Shown here one piece after another: positions 6,663 through 13,136 of a DNA stretch of 13,136 bases; within the stretch, counting starts at the first letter, position 1; each line of letters starts with the position of its first letter. The position numbers and the translations under genes were made by a program. Source of the DNA: Pseudomonadota bacterium (GTDB lineage Bacteria > Pseudomonadota > Gammaproteobacteria > Steroidobacterales > Steroidobacteraceae); contig JAEWLQ010000047.1 of the NCBI GenBank assembly GCA_023457495.1, positions 1-13,136 on the forward strand. The letters run 5' to 3'. A model generated the notes under the pieces. The model was not told the origin of the DNA and ran no database searches. It worked only from the letters and a program-made list of their open reading frames with translations.

Positions 6663-7118
6663 CTAACGGTTCCGGAGCTTTTCCGGAGGCTGAGTGATGA
6701 ACCCGACTTTGCTGGCGCCAGCACGCTGCAGAATGGTCATGGCGGATACGACTTCTCCATAAGCCACCCGGTAATCGCCGCGCACGAGCACCGTTGTTTC
6801 CGGAGCACGGCGCAGCACGGCGGCGGCCTGGGCTTCGACCTCGGCCGCCTCGAGGGGTTCATCCTCGGGTTTGTTGTAGTTGAGGAAGAGCTGTCCGCGC
6901 TCGTTGATGCTGAGCACGATGGGCTTGGAGTCCTTGAGCATCTCCGGCGGGATCGCCTGCGCATTGGCCTTGGGCAGCTCGACCTTGATGCCCTCGGCGA
7001 GCAGCGGCGCGGTGATCATGAAGATGATCAGCAGCACCAGCATCACGTCGATGTACGGCACCACGTTGATCTCGCCCATGAGGCGGCGCCGGCGGGTAGT
7101 TTGGTTCACCGATGCCAT
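6663..7118 (-). CDS. tolR: Tol-Pal motor protein TolR (ExbD family)
   Basis: A 151-residue inner-membrane protein with a short cytoplasmic tail, one membrane helix (about 19-40) and a periplasmic domain. The helix carries the essential aspartate, Asp24, in INVVPYIDVMLVLL. With TolQ it makes the proton channel that drives TolA. The periplasmic part has the family's VELPKA and the C-terminal VSAMTILQRAGASKVGF. The ATG at 7118 comes 7 bases after the tolQ stop, and its Shine-Dalgarno (GAGGGT) overlaps that TGA, so the two genes are probably translated together. The length is close to the usual 140-150. Confidence 0.96.
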   Translation of the reverse strand: MASVNQTTRRRRLMGEINVVPYIDVMLVLLIIFMITAPLLAEGIKVELPKANAQAIPPEMLKDSKPIVLSINERGQLFLNYNKPEDEPLEAAEVEAQAAAVLRRAPETTVLVRGDYRVAYGEVVSAMTILQRAGASKVGFITQPPEKLRNR

Positions 7119-7125
7119 GACACCC

Positions 7126-7794
7126 TCACTTGCCCGCGTAGCGCTGCAGGATGGTGGAGAACTCTTCCATGAAGGCGTCGTAACGCAGCTCGAGCCGGCT
7201 CACCTGGTCGGCGTAACGGTTGTAGGCGATCACCGCGGGGATCGCCGCGAACAGGCCGATGGCGGTGGCGATCAACGCCTCGGCGATGCCGGGCGCGACC
7301 ATCGCGAGCGTCGCCTGCTGCACGCCGCCGAGCGCGACGAACGAGCTCATGATGCCCCACACCGTCCCGAACAGACCGACGTACGGACTGGTCGAGCCGA
7401 TGGTCGCGAGATTCGAAAGACTTTCTTCGAGCCGCTCGATCTCCTTGAGCTGCCCGACGCGCATCGCGCGACGCGCGCCTTCGAGCAGCTGGTCCGACGG
7501 AATGCCGCTTTGCTTGAGGCGCGCGAACTCGCGGAAGCCGAACTCGAAGATGCTCGACATGCCCGTGGCGCCACCGCGCCCTTCGATCTGCCGGTAAAGC
7601 GCGGTGAGATCGCCGCCCTTCCAGAAGCTGTTCTCGAAGGATTCCGCCTCGGACCGCGCGCGGGATATCAGAGAACGCTTGCGGAAAATGATCGTCCAGG
7701 AGACGAGCGAGGCCAGCAGCAACAGGCCCATGACGACCTGGACGACCGGGCTCGCGTTGAGCACAAGTCTGACAATCGAGAGTTCGTTATCCAT
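7126..7794 (-). CDS. tolQ: Tol-Pal motor protein TolQ (ExbB/MotA family)
   Basis: A 222-residue inner-membrane protein, the proton-channel scaffold of the Tol motor. Three membrane helices are visible: about 16-38, 130-154 and 167-191. The conserved GLFGTVWGIMSSF (140-152) and PGIAEALIATAIGLFAAIPAVIAYN (168-192 region) mark the pore. An open frame extends upstream to 7956, but those 54 codons translate to an Arg/Cys-rich sequence antiparallel to nothing and overlap ybgC. The ATG at 7794 is the proper start: it gives MDNELSIV, has AAAGG 7 bases upstream, and overlaps the ybgC stop by one base (TAATG). Confidence 0.96.
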   Translation of the reverse strand: MDNELSIVRLVLNASPVVQVVMGLLLLASLVSWTIIFRKRSLISRARSEAESFENSFWKGGDLTALYRQIEGRGGATGMSSIFEFGFREFARLKQSGIPSDQLLEGARRAMRVGQLKEIERLEESLSNLATIGSTSPYVGLFGTVWGIMSSFVALGGVQQATLAMVAPGIAEALIATAIGLFAAIPAVIAYNRYADQVSRLELRYDAFMEEFSTILQRYAGK

Positions 7795-8192
7795 TACGTA
7801 CCTTTCACGAAATCCGGCAGTGGTCGGGGACGGAACGTGGCGGCATCGACGCAGGCCACACGCACCTCGCCCTCCGCAAGCACCTGGTCGGTGCTGGCAT
7901 TGCGGATGGTTTGTTTGAAACGGATCGAAGCCCGCCCTTCGGGCACGGGCTCGCAACTGATCGACAACTCGTCATCGAGTCGGGCGGGCCGCCGGTAGTT
8001 CACGTGCGCCTCGACCACGGCGAACACGAAGCCATGCGTCGTGGCGAGCTCCTGCTGTGAATGGCCGAGCGATCGCAGCCATTCGGTGCGCGCGCGCTCC
8101 ATGAACTTGAGGTAGTTCGCGTAGTAGACGACCCCGCCGCCGTCGGTGTCTTCCCAGTAAACGCGGGCTCGCCAGGTGAAGGCGACCGTCAC
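7794..8192 (-). CDS. ybgC: Tol-Pal-associated acyl-CoA thioesterase YbgC
   Basis: A 132-residue cytoplasmic hotdog-fold thioesterase, the usual first gene of the tol operon. The active-site segment YWEDTDGGGVVYYANYL (12-28) carries Asp17, the likely catalytic acid by alignment with the E. coli protein. ERARTEWLR and the strand YRRPARLDDEL follow as in the family. It hydrolyses short- to medium-chain acyl-CoA or acyl-ACP and has been linked to phospholipid metabolism; its exact part in Tol function is unsettled. The start is GTG at 8192, giving a 4-base GTGA overlap with the ruvB stop; no other early start exists. The 3' end shares one base with the tolQ ATG. Confidence 0.95.
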   Translation of the reverse strand: MTVAFTWRARVYWEDTDGGGVVYYANYLKFMERARTEWLRSLGHSQQELATTHGFVFAVVEAHVNYRRPARLDDELSISCEPVPEGRASIRFKQTIRNASTDQVLAEGEVRVACVDAATFRPRPLPDFVKGT

Positions 8193-9232
8193 CGGTCGGC
8201 CTCGAACAGCGGCAGGTTGGACGAGGCGCGTTCGGGCACCTTGAGTCCGAAGTGCAGGTACGCATTGCGCGTGGCGATGCGGCCGCGGGCGGTACGCATG
8301 AGGAATCCCTGCTGGATCAGGAAGGGTTCGATGACGTCCTCGAGCGTGCCGCGTTCCTCGCCGATGGCGGCCGCGAGACTTTCGATGCCGACCGGCCCAC
8401 CATCGAACTTCTCGATGATGGTGGACAGCAGCTTGCGGTCGAGCGCGTCGAAACCTTGCGGATCGACTTCGAGCAGATCGAGCGCGGCGCGCGCGACCGC
8501 CTCGTCGATGCGGCCATCGGCCTTCACCTCGGCGTAGTCGCGCACGCGGCGCAGCAGCCGGTTCGCGATGCGCGGCGTGCCACGCGAGCGCTGCGCGATG
8601 CGGCCCGCACCCGCGGCGTCGATCGGCACGCCGAGGATTCCGGCCGAACGCGTCACGATGCGCTCGAGCTCGCCCACCGTGTAGAACTCGAGGCGTTGCA
8701 CGATGCCGAAGCGGTCGCGCAGCGGCGAGGTCAGCAGCCCCGCGCGCGTCGTCGCGCCGATCAGCGTGAACGGCTGCAGCGATAGTTTGATCGAACGCGC
8801 GGCGGGTCCCTCGCCGATCATGATGTCGAGCTGGAAGTCCTCCATCGCGGGATACAGGACTTCCTCGACGACCGGCGCGAGACGATGGATCTCGTCGATG
8901 AACAACACGTCGCGCGGCTGCAGGTTCGTCAGCAGCGCGGCGAGATCGCCGGGTCGTTCCAGTACGGGTCCGGATGTCTGTCGCAGGCTCACACCGAGCT
9001 CGGCGGCGAGAATGTTGGCGAGCGTCGTCTTGCCGAGGCCGGGCGGTCCGAAGATGAGCGCGTGATCGAGCGCTTCGCCGCGTTTGACCGCGGCCTGCAC
9101 GAAGATCTCGAGCTGCGCCTTCACCTGCTCCTGGCCGACGTAGTCGGCGAGTTTCTTCGGCCGGATTGCGCGATCGACGGCCTCGTCCTCGCGCGAGCCA
9201 GCCGCTTCGACGATGCGATCCGCGCCACTCAT
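8189..9232 (-). CDS. ruvB: Holliday junction branch migration ATPase RuvB
   Basis: A 347-residue AAA+ motor that pumps DNA through RuvA-bound Holliday junctions. Walker A GPPGLGKTT is at 62-70, Walker B FIDE at 111-114, sensor 1 IGATTRAG at 158-165, and the trans-acting arginine finger Arg174 is in SPLRDRFG. The C-terminal winged helix (about 275-335) includes PFLIQQGFLMRTARGR. An open frame reaches back to 9361, but the upstream 43 codons lie inside ruvA and are Arg-rich shadow sequence. The ATG at 9232 gives the normal N-terminus and the 4-base ATGA overlap with the ruvA stop. The stop overlaps the ybgC start, which couples recombination and envelope genes in one transcript. Confidence 0.97.
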   Translation of the reverse strand: MSGADRIVEAAGSREDEAVDRAIRPKKLADYVGQEQVKAQLEIFVQAAVKRGEALDHALIFGPPGLGKTTLANILAAELGVSLRQTSGPVLERPGDLAALLTNLQPRDVLFIDEIHRLAPVVEEVLYPAMEDFQLDIMIGEGPAARSIKLSLQPFTLIGATTRAGLLTSPLRDRFGIVQRLEFYTVGELERIVTRSAGILGVPIDAAGAGRIAQRSRGTPRIANRLLRRVRDYAEVKADGRIDEAVARAALDLLEVDPQGFDALDRKLLSTIIEKFDGGPVGIESLAAAIGEERGTLEDVIEPFLIQQGFLMRTARGRIATRNAYLHFGLKVPERASSNLPLFEADR

Positions 9233-9834
9233 TGCGGCCGCACCGTGCCCTGCAACGCGCGACGGATCAGATCCTCGGTGCTGCCGCCCGATCCGGCGAA
9301 CGGCTTGAGCATCTGCGTGACTTCGGCGGGTTTGTAGCCGAGCGCGACCAGCGCGGTCCACGCCTCGCCTTCGGCGGCATTGCCGCCCTGCATGCCGTTG
9401 AGGGCCGCCGCGCCCGCGGGGCCTTCCGCCAGCGCGTCGATGCGATCGCGCATCTCCACCAGCAGCCGCTCGGCGGTCTTGCGGCCGACGCCCGGAATGC
9501 GCGTGAGCGCGGAGGCGTCCTGCAACTTCACGATGGTGCCGAATCCCTCGACGCTCACACCCGAGAGGATCGCGAGCGCGAGCTTGGGACCGACCTGCGA
9601 CACCTTGAGCAGGCTGCGGAACAGCGCGCGCTCCTCCTGCGTGCCGAAGCCGTACAGGATGTGCGCATCCTCGCGCACCACCAGGTGGGTCAGCAGCCGC
9701 ACGTCACTGCCGAGCGCGGGCAGCGTGTAGAACGTCGACATGGGCGCTTCGATGTCATAGCCGACGCCGCCCACGTCCACGGTGAGATGCGGCGGCGCCT
9801 TGACGACGAGTTTGCCCCGTACGAATCCGATCAT
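9229..9834 (-). CDS. ruvA: Holliday junction DNA-binding protein RuvA
   Basis: A 201-residue protein that forms tetramers on four-way junctions and recruits RuvB. Domain I (1-63) is the OB fold with the family start MIGFVRGKL. Domain II has two helix-hairpin-helix motifs, LLKVSQVGPKLALAIL (75-90) and LTRIPGVGRKTAERLL (110-125). A flexible linker (about 136-155) precedes domain III, the RuvB-binding three-helix part with ALVALGYKPAEV (161-172). The ATG at 9834 overlaps the ruvC TGA by four bases and its own TGA overlaps the ruvB ATG by four, so all three are probably made by coupled translation. Confidence 0.97.
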   Translation of the reverse strand: MIGFVRGKLVVKAPPHLTVDVGGVGYDIEAPMSTFYTLPALGSDVRLLTHLVVREDAHILYGFGTQEERALFRSLLKVSQVGPKLALAILSGVSVEGFGTIVKLQDASALTRIPGVGRKTAERLLVEMRDRIDALAEGPAGAAALNGMQGGNAAEGEAWTALVALGYKPAEVTQMLKPFAGSGGSTEDLIRRALQGTVRPQ

Positions 9835-10322
9835 GCGAACTGCAGCTCGCGGGAATTCGCGTGGCAGATCGCGACCGCCAGCGCATCCGCGGCATCCGCC
9901 GTCAGACGCGCATCCACGCGCAGCAGCTGGCGGACCATGTGCGCGACCTGCGCCTTCTCCGCGCCGCCCACGCCGACCACCGCGAGCTTGATCGCGCGGG
10001 GCGCGTATTCGTGCACGTCGAGCGTCGCGGGCACGGCCGCGAGTGCGGCGCCGCGCGCCTGACCGAGCTTGAGGGCGCTGTCGGCGTTCTTGGCGAGGAA
10101 CACGCGTTCGATGGCGATCTGTTGCGGCCGATGCAGGGCGATGAGCTCCGCGACCCGGGAATGGATGGTTCGCAAGCGGTCGGCCAGCGGCCCGCCGGAG
10201 GTCGCGATGCAGCCCTGGGCGACGATGCGCATCTCGCCGCGCTGGCAGTCGATGACGCCGAAGCCGGTGCGCAGGGAACCGGGATCGAGACCGAGAATGC
10301 GCGCGTTACCCCGCGGTGACAT
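9831..10322 (-). CDS. ruvC: Holliday junction resolvase RuvC
   Basis: A 163-residue dimeric nuclease that cuts Holliday junctions symmetrically. The four catalytic acids are in place: Asp13 (ILGLDPG), Glu72 (AIERVF), Asp143 and Asp146 (TADAADALA). Lys78 in FLAKNADSALKLGQARG and the KAQVAHMV segment are also family-typical. The start ATG at 10322 gives MSPRGNARILGLDPG. An ATG at 10403 would add 27 residues without family support; neither has a strong Shine-Dalgarno. ruvC is the first gene of the minus-strand cluster. Its usual upstream partner yebC is absent, replaced by the divergent relA. No LexA-box pattern (CTGT-N8-ACAG) is visible upstream. Confidence 0.96.
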   Translation of the reverse strand: MSPRGNARILGLDPGSLRTGFGVIDCQRGEMRIVAQGCIATSGGPLADRLRTIHSRVAELIALHRPQQIAIERVFLAKNADSALKLGQARGAALAAVPATLDVHEYAPRAIKLAVVGVGGAEKAQVAHMVRQLLRVDARLTADAADALAVAICHANSRELQFA

Positions 10323-10443
10323 CCGCACGACCACCGCGGCGGAAGGCTGCGCCGCGTCGGGACGGTAGGAGCGCCACGAGGATCTCAGCGGGTATCGCGC
10401 CATCAGTCGGTAACGCCTCGCGCCCCTTGAAAAAACTGCGCGT
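10323..10443. promoter_or_regulatory. Divergent ruvC/relA intergenic region
   Basis: These 121 bases separate two divergent gene starts and should hold promoters for both. An A-tract is present (10430-10435). TTGAAA (10427-10432) resembles a -35 and TATGAT (10443-10448) a -10 for relA, but only 10 bases lie between them, so they cannot work as one sigma-70 promoter. I cannot name a convincing promoter for either direction, nor a LexA site. Confidence 0.35.
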
Positions 10444-12474
10444 ATGATAGCCGCAAATCCGCCGCGCCTCACGCTCCGGCGGGCCCACCTCGCCGTGCAC
10501 AACCTTCGTTCCTGCTCGCCCGAGCTCAAAGCTGTCATCGATGCGCACGCCACTCGCCTGGAGAGCTGGGGTGTCCCGCGTCATGCCCTCGATCTGGCGG
10601 TCGAGTCCGCGGTCATTGTCGCGTCGCTGACCGAGGACGCGCTGCTCGCCGCCGCATTGCTGGCGCAGGCGGCACTGGATGCCGCGCCGGGCGAGACCGC
10701 CGAGATCGAGCAGCACTTCGGTCCCGCGATCACCTCCCTCGCGCGCGAGCTGCGGCATTTCGGCGACATCCGGCTCACCCCGATGGCGGCCGCCTCGCGC
10801 GAGCTCGAACCGGCGCAGGCCGAGGCGCTGCGCAAGATGCTGCTGTCGGTGGTCAGCGATCCGCGGCTGGTGCTCGCGCGCCTCGCGCGCCAGCTCGTCG
10901 AGCTCAGCGCGGCCAAGGACGGCCACGCGGCGACGCGCGAGCGTCTCGCGCTCGAGACGCGCGAGGTGTTCGCGCCGCTCGCGAATCGGCTGGGGCTCTG
11001 GCAACTCAAGTGGGAGCTCGAGGACCTGTCGTTCCGCTACCTGCGGCCCGACGACTATCGGCGGATTGCGTCCGCGCTGGCGGAGAAACGCGCCGACCGC
11101 GAACGCTACATCACCGAGCTGTGCCGCTCGCTGGAAGCCATGGTGCGCGCGGTGGGCATCGACGCCGAGATCCAGGGCCGGCCGAAACACATCTACAGCA
11201 TCCATCGCAAGATGGAGCGCAAGCAGCTCACCTTCGAGCAGGTGTTCGACCTGCGCGCGGTGCGCATCGTCACCGCGACGGTGGCGGACTGCTATGCGGT
11301 GCTCGGCATCGTGCATGGCAAGTTCACCTACATCCCGGGTGAATTCGACGACTACATCGCAACCCCGAAGGACAATTTCTATCGCTCGATCCACACGGCG
11401 GTGATCGGCCCGGAGGGCAAGGCGGTCGAGGTGCAGATCCGCACGCGCGAGATGCACGAGCAGGCGGACCTCGGTCTCGCGGCGCATTGGCGCTACAAGG
11501 AATCGCGCGCGCACGACGTGTCGTACGACCGCAAGATCGAATGGGTGCGCAAGCTCCTCGACCCCTCCCACGCGGGGGACGGCGGCGACAAGGACTTCCT
11601 CGACTCCGTGCGCAGCGAGTTGTTCGAGGATCGCATCTACGCGCTAACCCCGAAGGGCGAGGTCGTCGACCTGCCGCATGGCGCCACCCCGCTCGACTTC
11701 GCTTATCACGTGCACACGGATCTCGGGCATCGCTGCCGCGGCGCGCGCGTGAACGGCCGCATCGTGCCGCTCACCCGCCCGCTCGCCAACGGCGAGATCG
11801 TGGAGATCATCACGCACAAGCATCCGCAGCCGAGCCGCGACTGGCTGTCGGAGACACAGGGATTTCTCGTCAGCCCCCGCAGCCGCTCGAAGGTGCGGGC
11901 CTGGTTCCGGAAGTTAGACGAGGAAGCCGCGAAATTCGCGCCGGCCGCGCCTGCGGCCAGCGCGGCGCCTCCGCCCGCGCCGTCAACCGCTCCGCCGCGC
12001 AAGAAAGCCGCGAAACGCCGCAGCTCGCGCTCGCCGGTGGTGCTGGGCGGAGTTGAAGATCTGCCGACCAGTTTTGCGCGTTGTTGCGCGCCGGTGAAAC
12101 CCGAGCCCATCGCGGGCTATGCCACCGTGGGGCGCGGCGTGACCATTCACCGCGCGAATTGCCCCGGATTGAAGCGCATGAGCGCCGCGCATCCCGACCG
12201 GCTGATCGCCGCGTCCTGGGCCGACGCGGCCACGACACAGCCCGTGACGCTGACGATTGTCGCGATCGACCGACAGGGACTGGTGCGCGACGTCGGGGAT
12301 CTGCTCGCCAGCGAAAAAATATCGATCGAGATGATGCACACCACTACCGATCGGACGCAGTCGACGGCTACCATTGACCTGCGCGTCGGGGTTGATGACG
12401 CGCCGCATCTGACGCGACTGCTGCAACGTATTCGTAGGGTAGCCAGCGTCCTCAAGGTACGACGGACCGCTTAA
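10444..12474 (+). CDS. relA: RelA-type (p)ppGpp synthetase with shortened regulatory half
   Basis: A 676-residue RelA/SpoT-family protein that makes (p)ppGpp from ATP and GDP/GTP in the stringent response. The N-terminal hydrolase region (about 30-160) is dead: the family HD motif reads AQAALD (74-79) and the preceding His is Glu54. The synthetase domain (about 240-353) is intact, with GRPKHIYSI, Asp269 in FDLRAVRI, the RelA-type acidic EFDD (300-303), Tyr313 and Glu329 in VEVQIRT. A TGS domain (about 395-458) follows. Residues about 495-530 are an Ala/Pro then Lys/Arg-rich linker where E. coli RelA has a helical domain. The zinc-finger/CC domain is kept (Cys547, Cys548, His569, Cys573), as is the ACT domain (about 600-676). 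The ATG at 10444 has no Shine-Dalgarno; the only other early start is GTG at 10495. A separate SpoT must exist if the alarmone is to be hydrolysed. Confidence 0.93.
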   Translation: MIAANPPRLTLRRAHLAVHNLRSCSPELKAVIDAHATRLESWGVPRHALDLAVESAVIVASLTEDALLAAALLAQAALDAAPGETAEIEQHFGPAITSLARELRHFGDIRLTPMAAASRELEPAQAEALRKMLLSVVSDPRLVLARLARQLVELSAAKDGHAATRERLALETREVFAPLANRLGLWQLKWELEDLSFRYLRPDDYRRIASALAEKRADRERYITELCRSLEAMVRAVGIDAEIQGRPKHIYSIHRKMERKQLTFEQVFDLRAVRIVTATVADCYAVLGIVHGKFTYIPGEFDDYIATPKDNFYRSIHTAVIGPEGKAVEVQIRTREMHEQADLGLAAHWRYKESRAHDVSYDRKIEWVRKLLDPSHAGDGGDKDFLDSVRSELFEDRIYALTPKGEVVDLPHGATPLDFAYHVHTDLGHRCRGARVNGRIVPLTRPLANGEIVEIITHKHPQPSRDWLSETQGFLVSPRSRSKVRAWFRKLDEEAAKFAPAAPAASAAPPPAPSTAPPRKKAAKRRSSRSPVVLGGVEDLPTSFARCCAPVKPEPIAGYATVGRGVTIHRANCPGLKRMSAAHPDRLIAASWADAATTQPVTLTIVAIDRQGLVRDVGDLLASEKISIEMMHTTTDRTQSTATIDLRVGVDDAPHLTRLLQRIRRVASVLKVRRTA

Positions 12475-12543
12475 CTTAACCCGGTTCCGGAATCCCTTGG
12501 GGGCCGGCGAAACGTGACGCGTTGCGACGCCAGATTCCGTCTG

Positions 12544-12569
12544 ATCGCGTTTACTAATAACGATTTTTT
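12544..12569 (+). terminator. Weak possible intrinsic terminator after relA
   Basis: ATCG (12544-12547) can pair with CGAT (12561-12564), with TT/AA pairs inside and a 2-base bulge, around the loop TACTAAT; TTTTTT (12564-12569) follows directly. The stem is short and AT-rich. The same AT-rich patch may instead be the promoter region of the next gene. Confidence 0.25.
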
Positions 12570-12596
12570 CGCATTTATCCGGGGTATTGGACGCAC

Positions 12597-13136
12597 ATGC
12601 GTGTCCTGCTGGTCGACCATGACTCAGAAGGTCTCGAGGCCGTCGCTCGTGCGATTCGCGGCGTGCTCGAGCTCGACTGCGTCACCAGCAAGGGCGACGC
12701 GCTGCTGCTGCTGCGTCAGAACACCTACGACGTACTGATCGCCTGCGAGCGCTGCGTCGACGGCTCCGGACTCGACCTGCTGGCGCGCACCACGCGCACG
12801 GCCACGCCGCTCAAGCGCATTTTCTCCGCGCCCGCCGACCGTCTGCAGTTGTTAGGCCCGCGGCTCGCGCCGTTCAAGGTGCAGCGCACGATCAACTATC
12901 CCATCGATCTCGAGGAACTGTGGCTCGCCATCGCGCAGGTCACGGGCACCAGCGACGACACCGACGGGACCATCGAACGCGTCGTGCTCGATGAGCGCGG
13001 CATTCCTTCCACGGGCACCGTCCCGCGTTCTCCGATTCCGCCGCGGCCGCCCGCGCCGCTGCGCGAAGTGCGCCCGGCGCCGAGTGCTCCGCCCGCGCCG
13101 GCCATCGCGACGCCGATGACCGCGGCCGGCGGAGGC
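12597..13136 (+). CDS. Degenerate response-regulator receiver domain protein (5' part, runs off window)
   Basis: 180 codons are open from ATG 12597 to the window edge with no stop. Residues 1-117 look like a CheY-type receiver: MRVLLVDHDSEGLE opens strand 1 with the acidic Asp7, and YDVLIACERCVDGSGLDLL (44-62) matches strand 3 and its loop. PLKRIFSAP (strand 4) and INYPIDLEELWLAI (strand 5/helix 5) follow. The phospho-acceptor Asp position is Cys50, and the Lys of the usual KP motif is Tyr, so it cannot be phosphorylated in the normal way. After residue 117 comes an acidic spacer and then a Pro/Ala-rich linker (from about 137) leading to an unseen C-terminal part. A Shine-Dalgarno GGA lies 5 bases before the ATG. 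relA ends 122 bases upstream. Function unknown. Confidence 0.75.
   Translation, partial: MRVLLVDHDSEGLEAVARAIRGVLELDCVTSKGDALLLLRQNTYDVLIACERCVDGSGLDLLARTTRTATPLKRIFSAPADRLQLLGPRLAPFKVQRTINYPIDLEELWLAIAQVTGTSDDTDGTIERVVLDERGIPSTGTVPRSPIPPRPPAPLREVRPAPSAPPAPAIATPMTAAGGG

Noticed and set aside
7795..7956. N-terminal extension of TolQ
   Set aside because: The 54 extra residues are Arg/Cys-rich, lie inside ybgC in another frame, and precede a clear ATG with a good Shine-Dalgarno.
9233..9361. N-terminal extension of RuvB
   Set aside because: It lies inside ruvA in another frame and has no family counterpart; the ATG at 9232 gives the standard RuvB start.
10323..10443. LexA operator for SOS control of ruvC
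   Set aside because: No CTGT-N8-ACAG pattern could be found on either strand of this region.
10306..11571. Minus-strand open frame of 421 codons opposite relA
   Set aside because: It is the mirror of relA codons, rich in Arg, Leu, Ala and His, with no motif. The relA reading has many conserved domains.
12485..12492. TTCCGGAA palindrome just after relA
   Set aside because: An 8-base palindrome with no T-tract and no clear extension of the stem; expected by chance in sequence of this composition.
11911..12850. Rare TTA leucine codons in relA and the receiver gene (one also in cpoB), each followed by G
   Set aside because: Only three cases in the window; too few to separate from chance or local codon choice.

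Overview
This is a G+C-rich window from a bacterial chromosome. It carries a complete Tol-Pal envelope cluster, RuvABC, two enzymes of 7-deazaguanine synthesis, a tRNA-Lys and a RelA-type (p)ppGpp synthetase. The order ruvC-ruvA-ruvB-ybgC-tolQ-tolR-tolA-tolB-pal-cpoB-queE-queC-tRNA-Lys is the one known from Pseudomonas and related Gammaproteobacteria. The synthetase also has the EFDD signature and dead hydrolase half of a gamma/betaproteobacterial RelA. I infer a high-GC gammaproteobacterium near the Xanthomonadales/Steroidobacter type; the exact lineage cannot be fixed from this sequence.

Layout. Positions 1-47 hold nothing I can assign. Positions 48-10322 are all minus strand. Read in the direction of transcription they give ruvC, ruvA, ruvB, ybgC, tolQ, tolR, tolA, tolB, pal, cpoB, queE, queC, tRNA-Lys(UUU) and then a secreted protein with two DUF1080 domains. 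Spacing from ruvC to the tRNA is very tight: 4-base overlaps in the ruvC/ruvA/ruvB/ybgC part, a 1-base overlap at ybgC/tolQ, an 11-base overlap at cpoB/queE, and otherwise gaps of 4-62 bases. The gene order reverses at 10323-10443, a divergent intergenic region. relA runs on the plus strand (10444-12474). A 122-base gap follows, then the 5' part of a gene starting at 12597 that runs off the window and encodes a degenerate response-regulator receiver domain.

How the genes work together. TolQ and TolR form the proton-driven inner-membrane motor. TolA spans the periplasm, TolB and Pal form the outer-membrane end, and CpoB links the machine to peptidoglycan synthesis at the septum. YbgC is the hotdog thioesterase that usually heads the operon. 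RuvAB migrate Holliday junctions and RuvC cuts them. QueE and QueC make 7-cyano-7-deazaguanine (preQ0), the queuosine precursor.

Most of the window is ordinary core genome. I do not see an undescribed defence or mobile system. The points worth a second look are the RelA whose regulatory half appears to lack the helical domain, the pseudo-receiver gene behind it, a CpoB that looks like a lipoprotein, and a hairpin that would hide the ribosome-binding site of the DUF1080 gene. No stretch without a gene exceeds about 125 bases.
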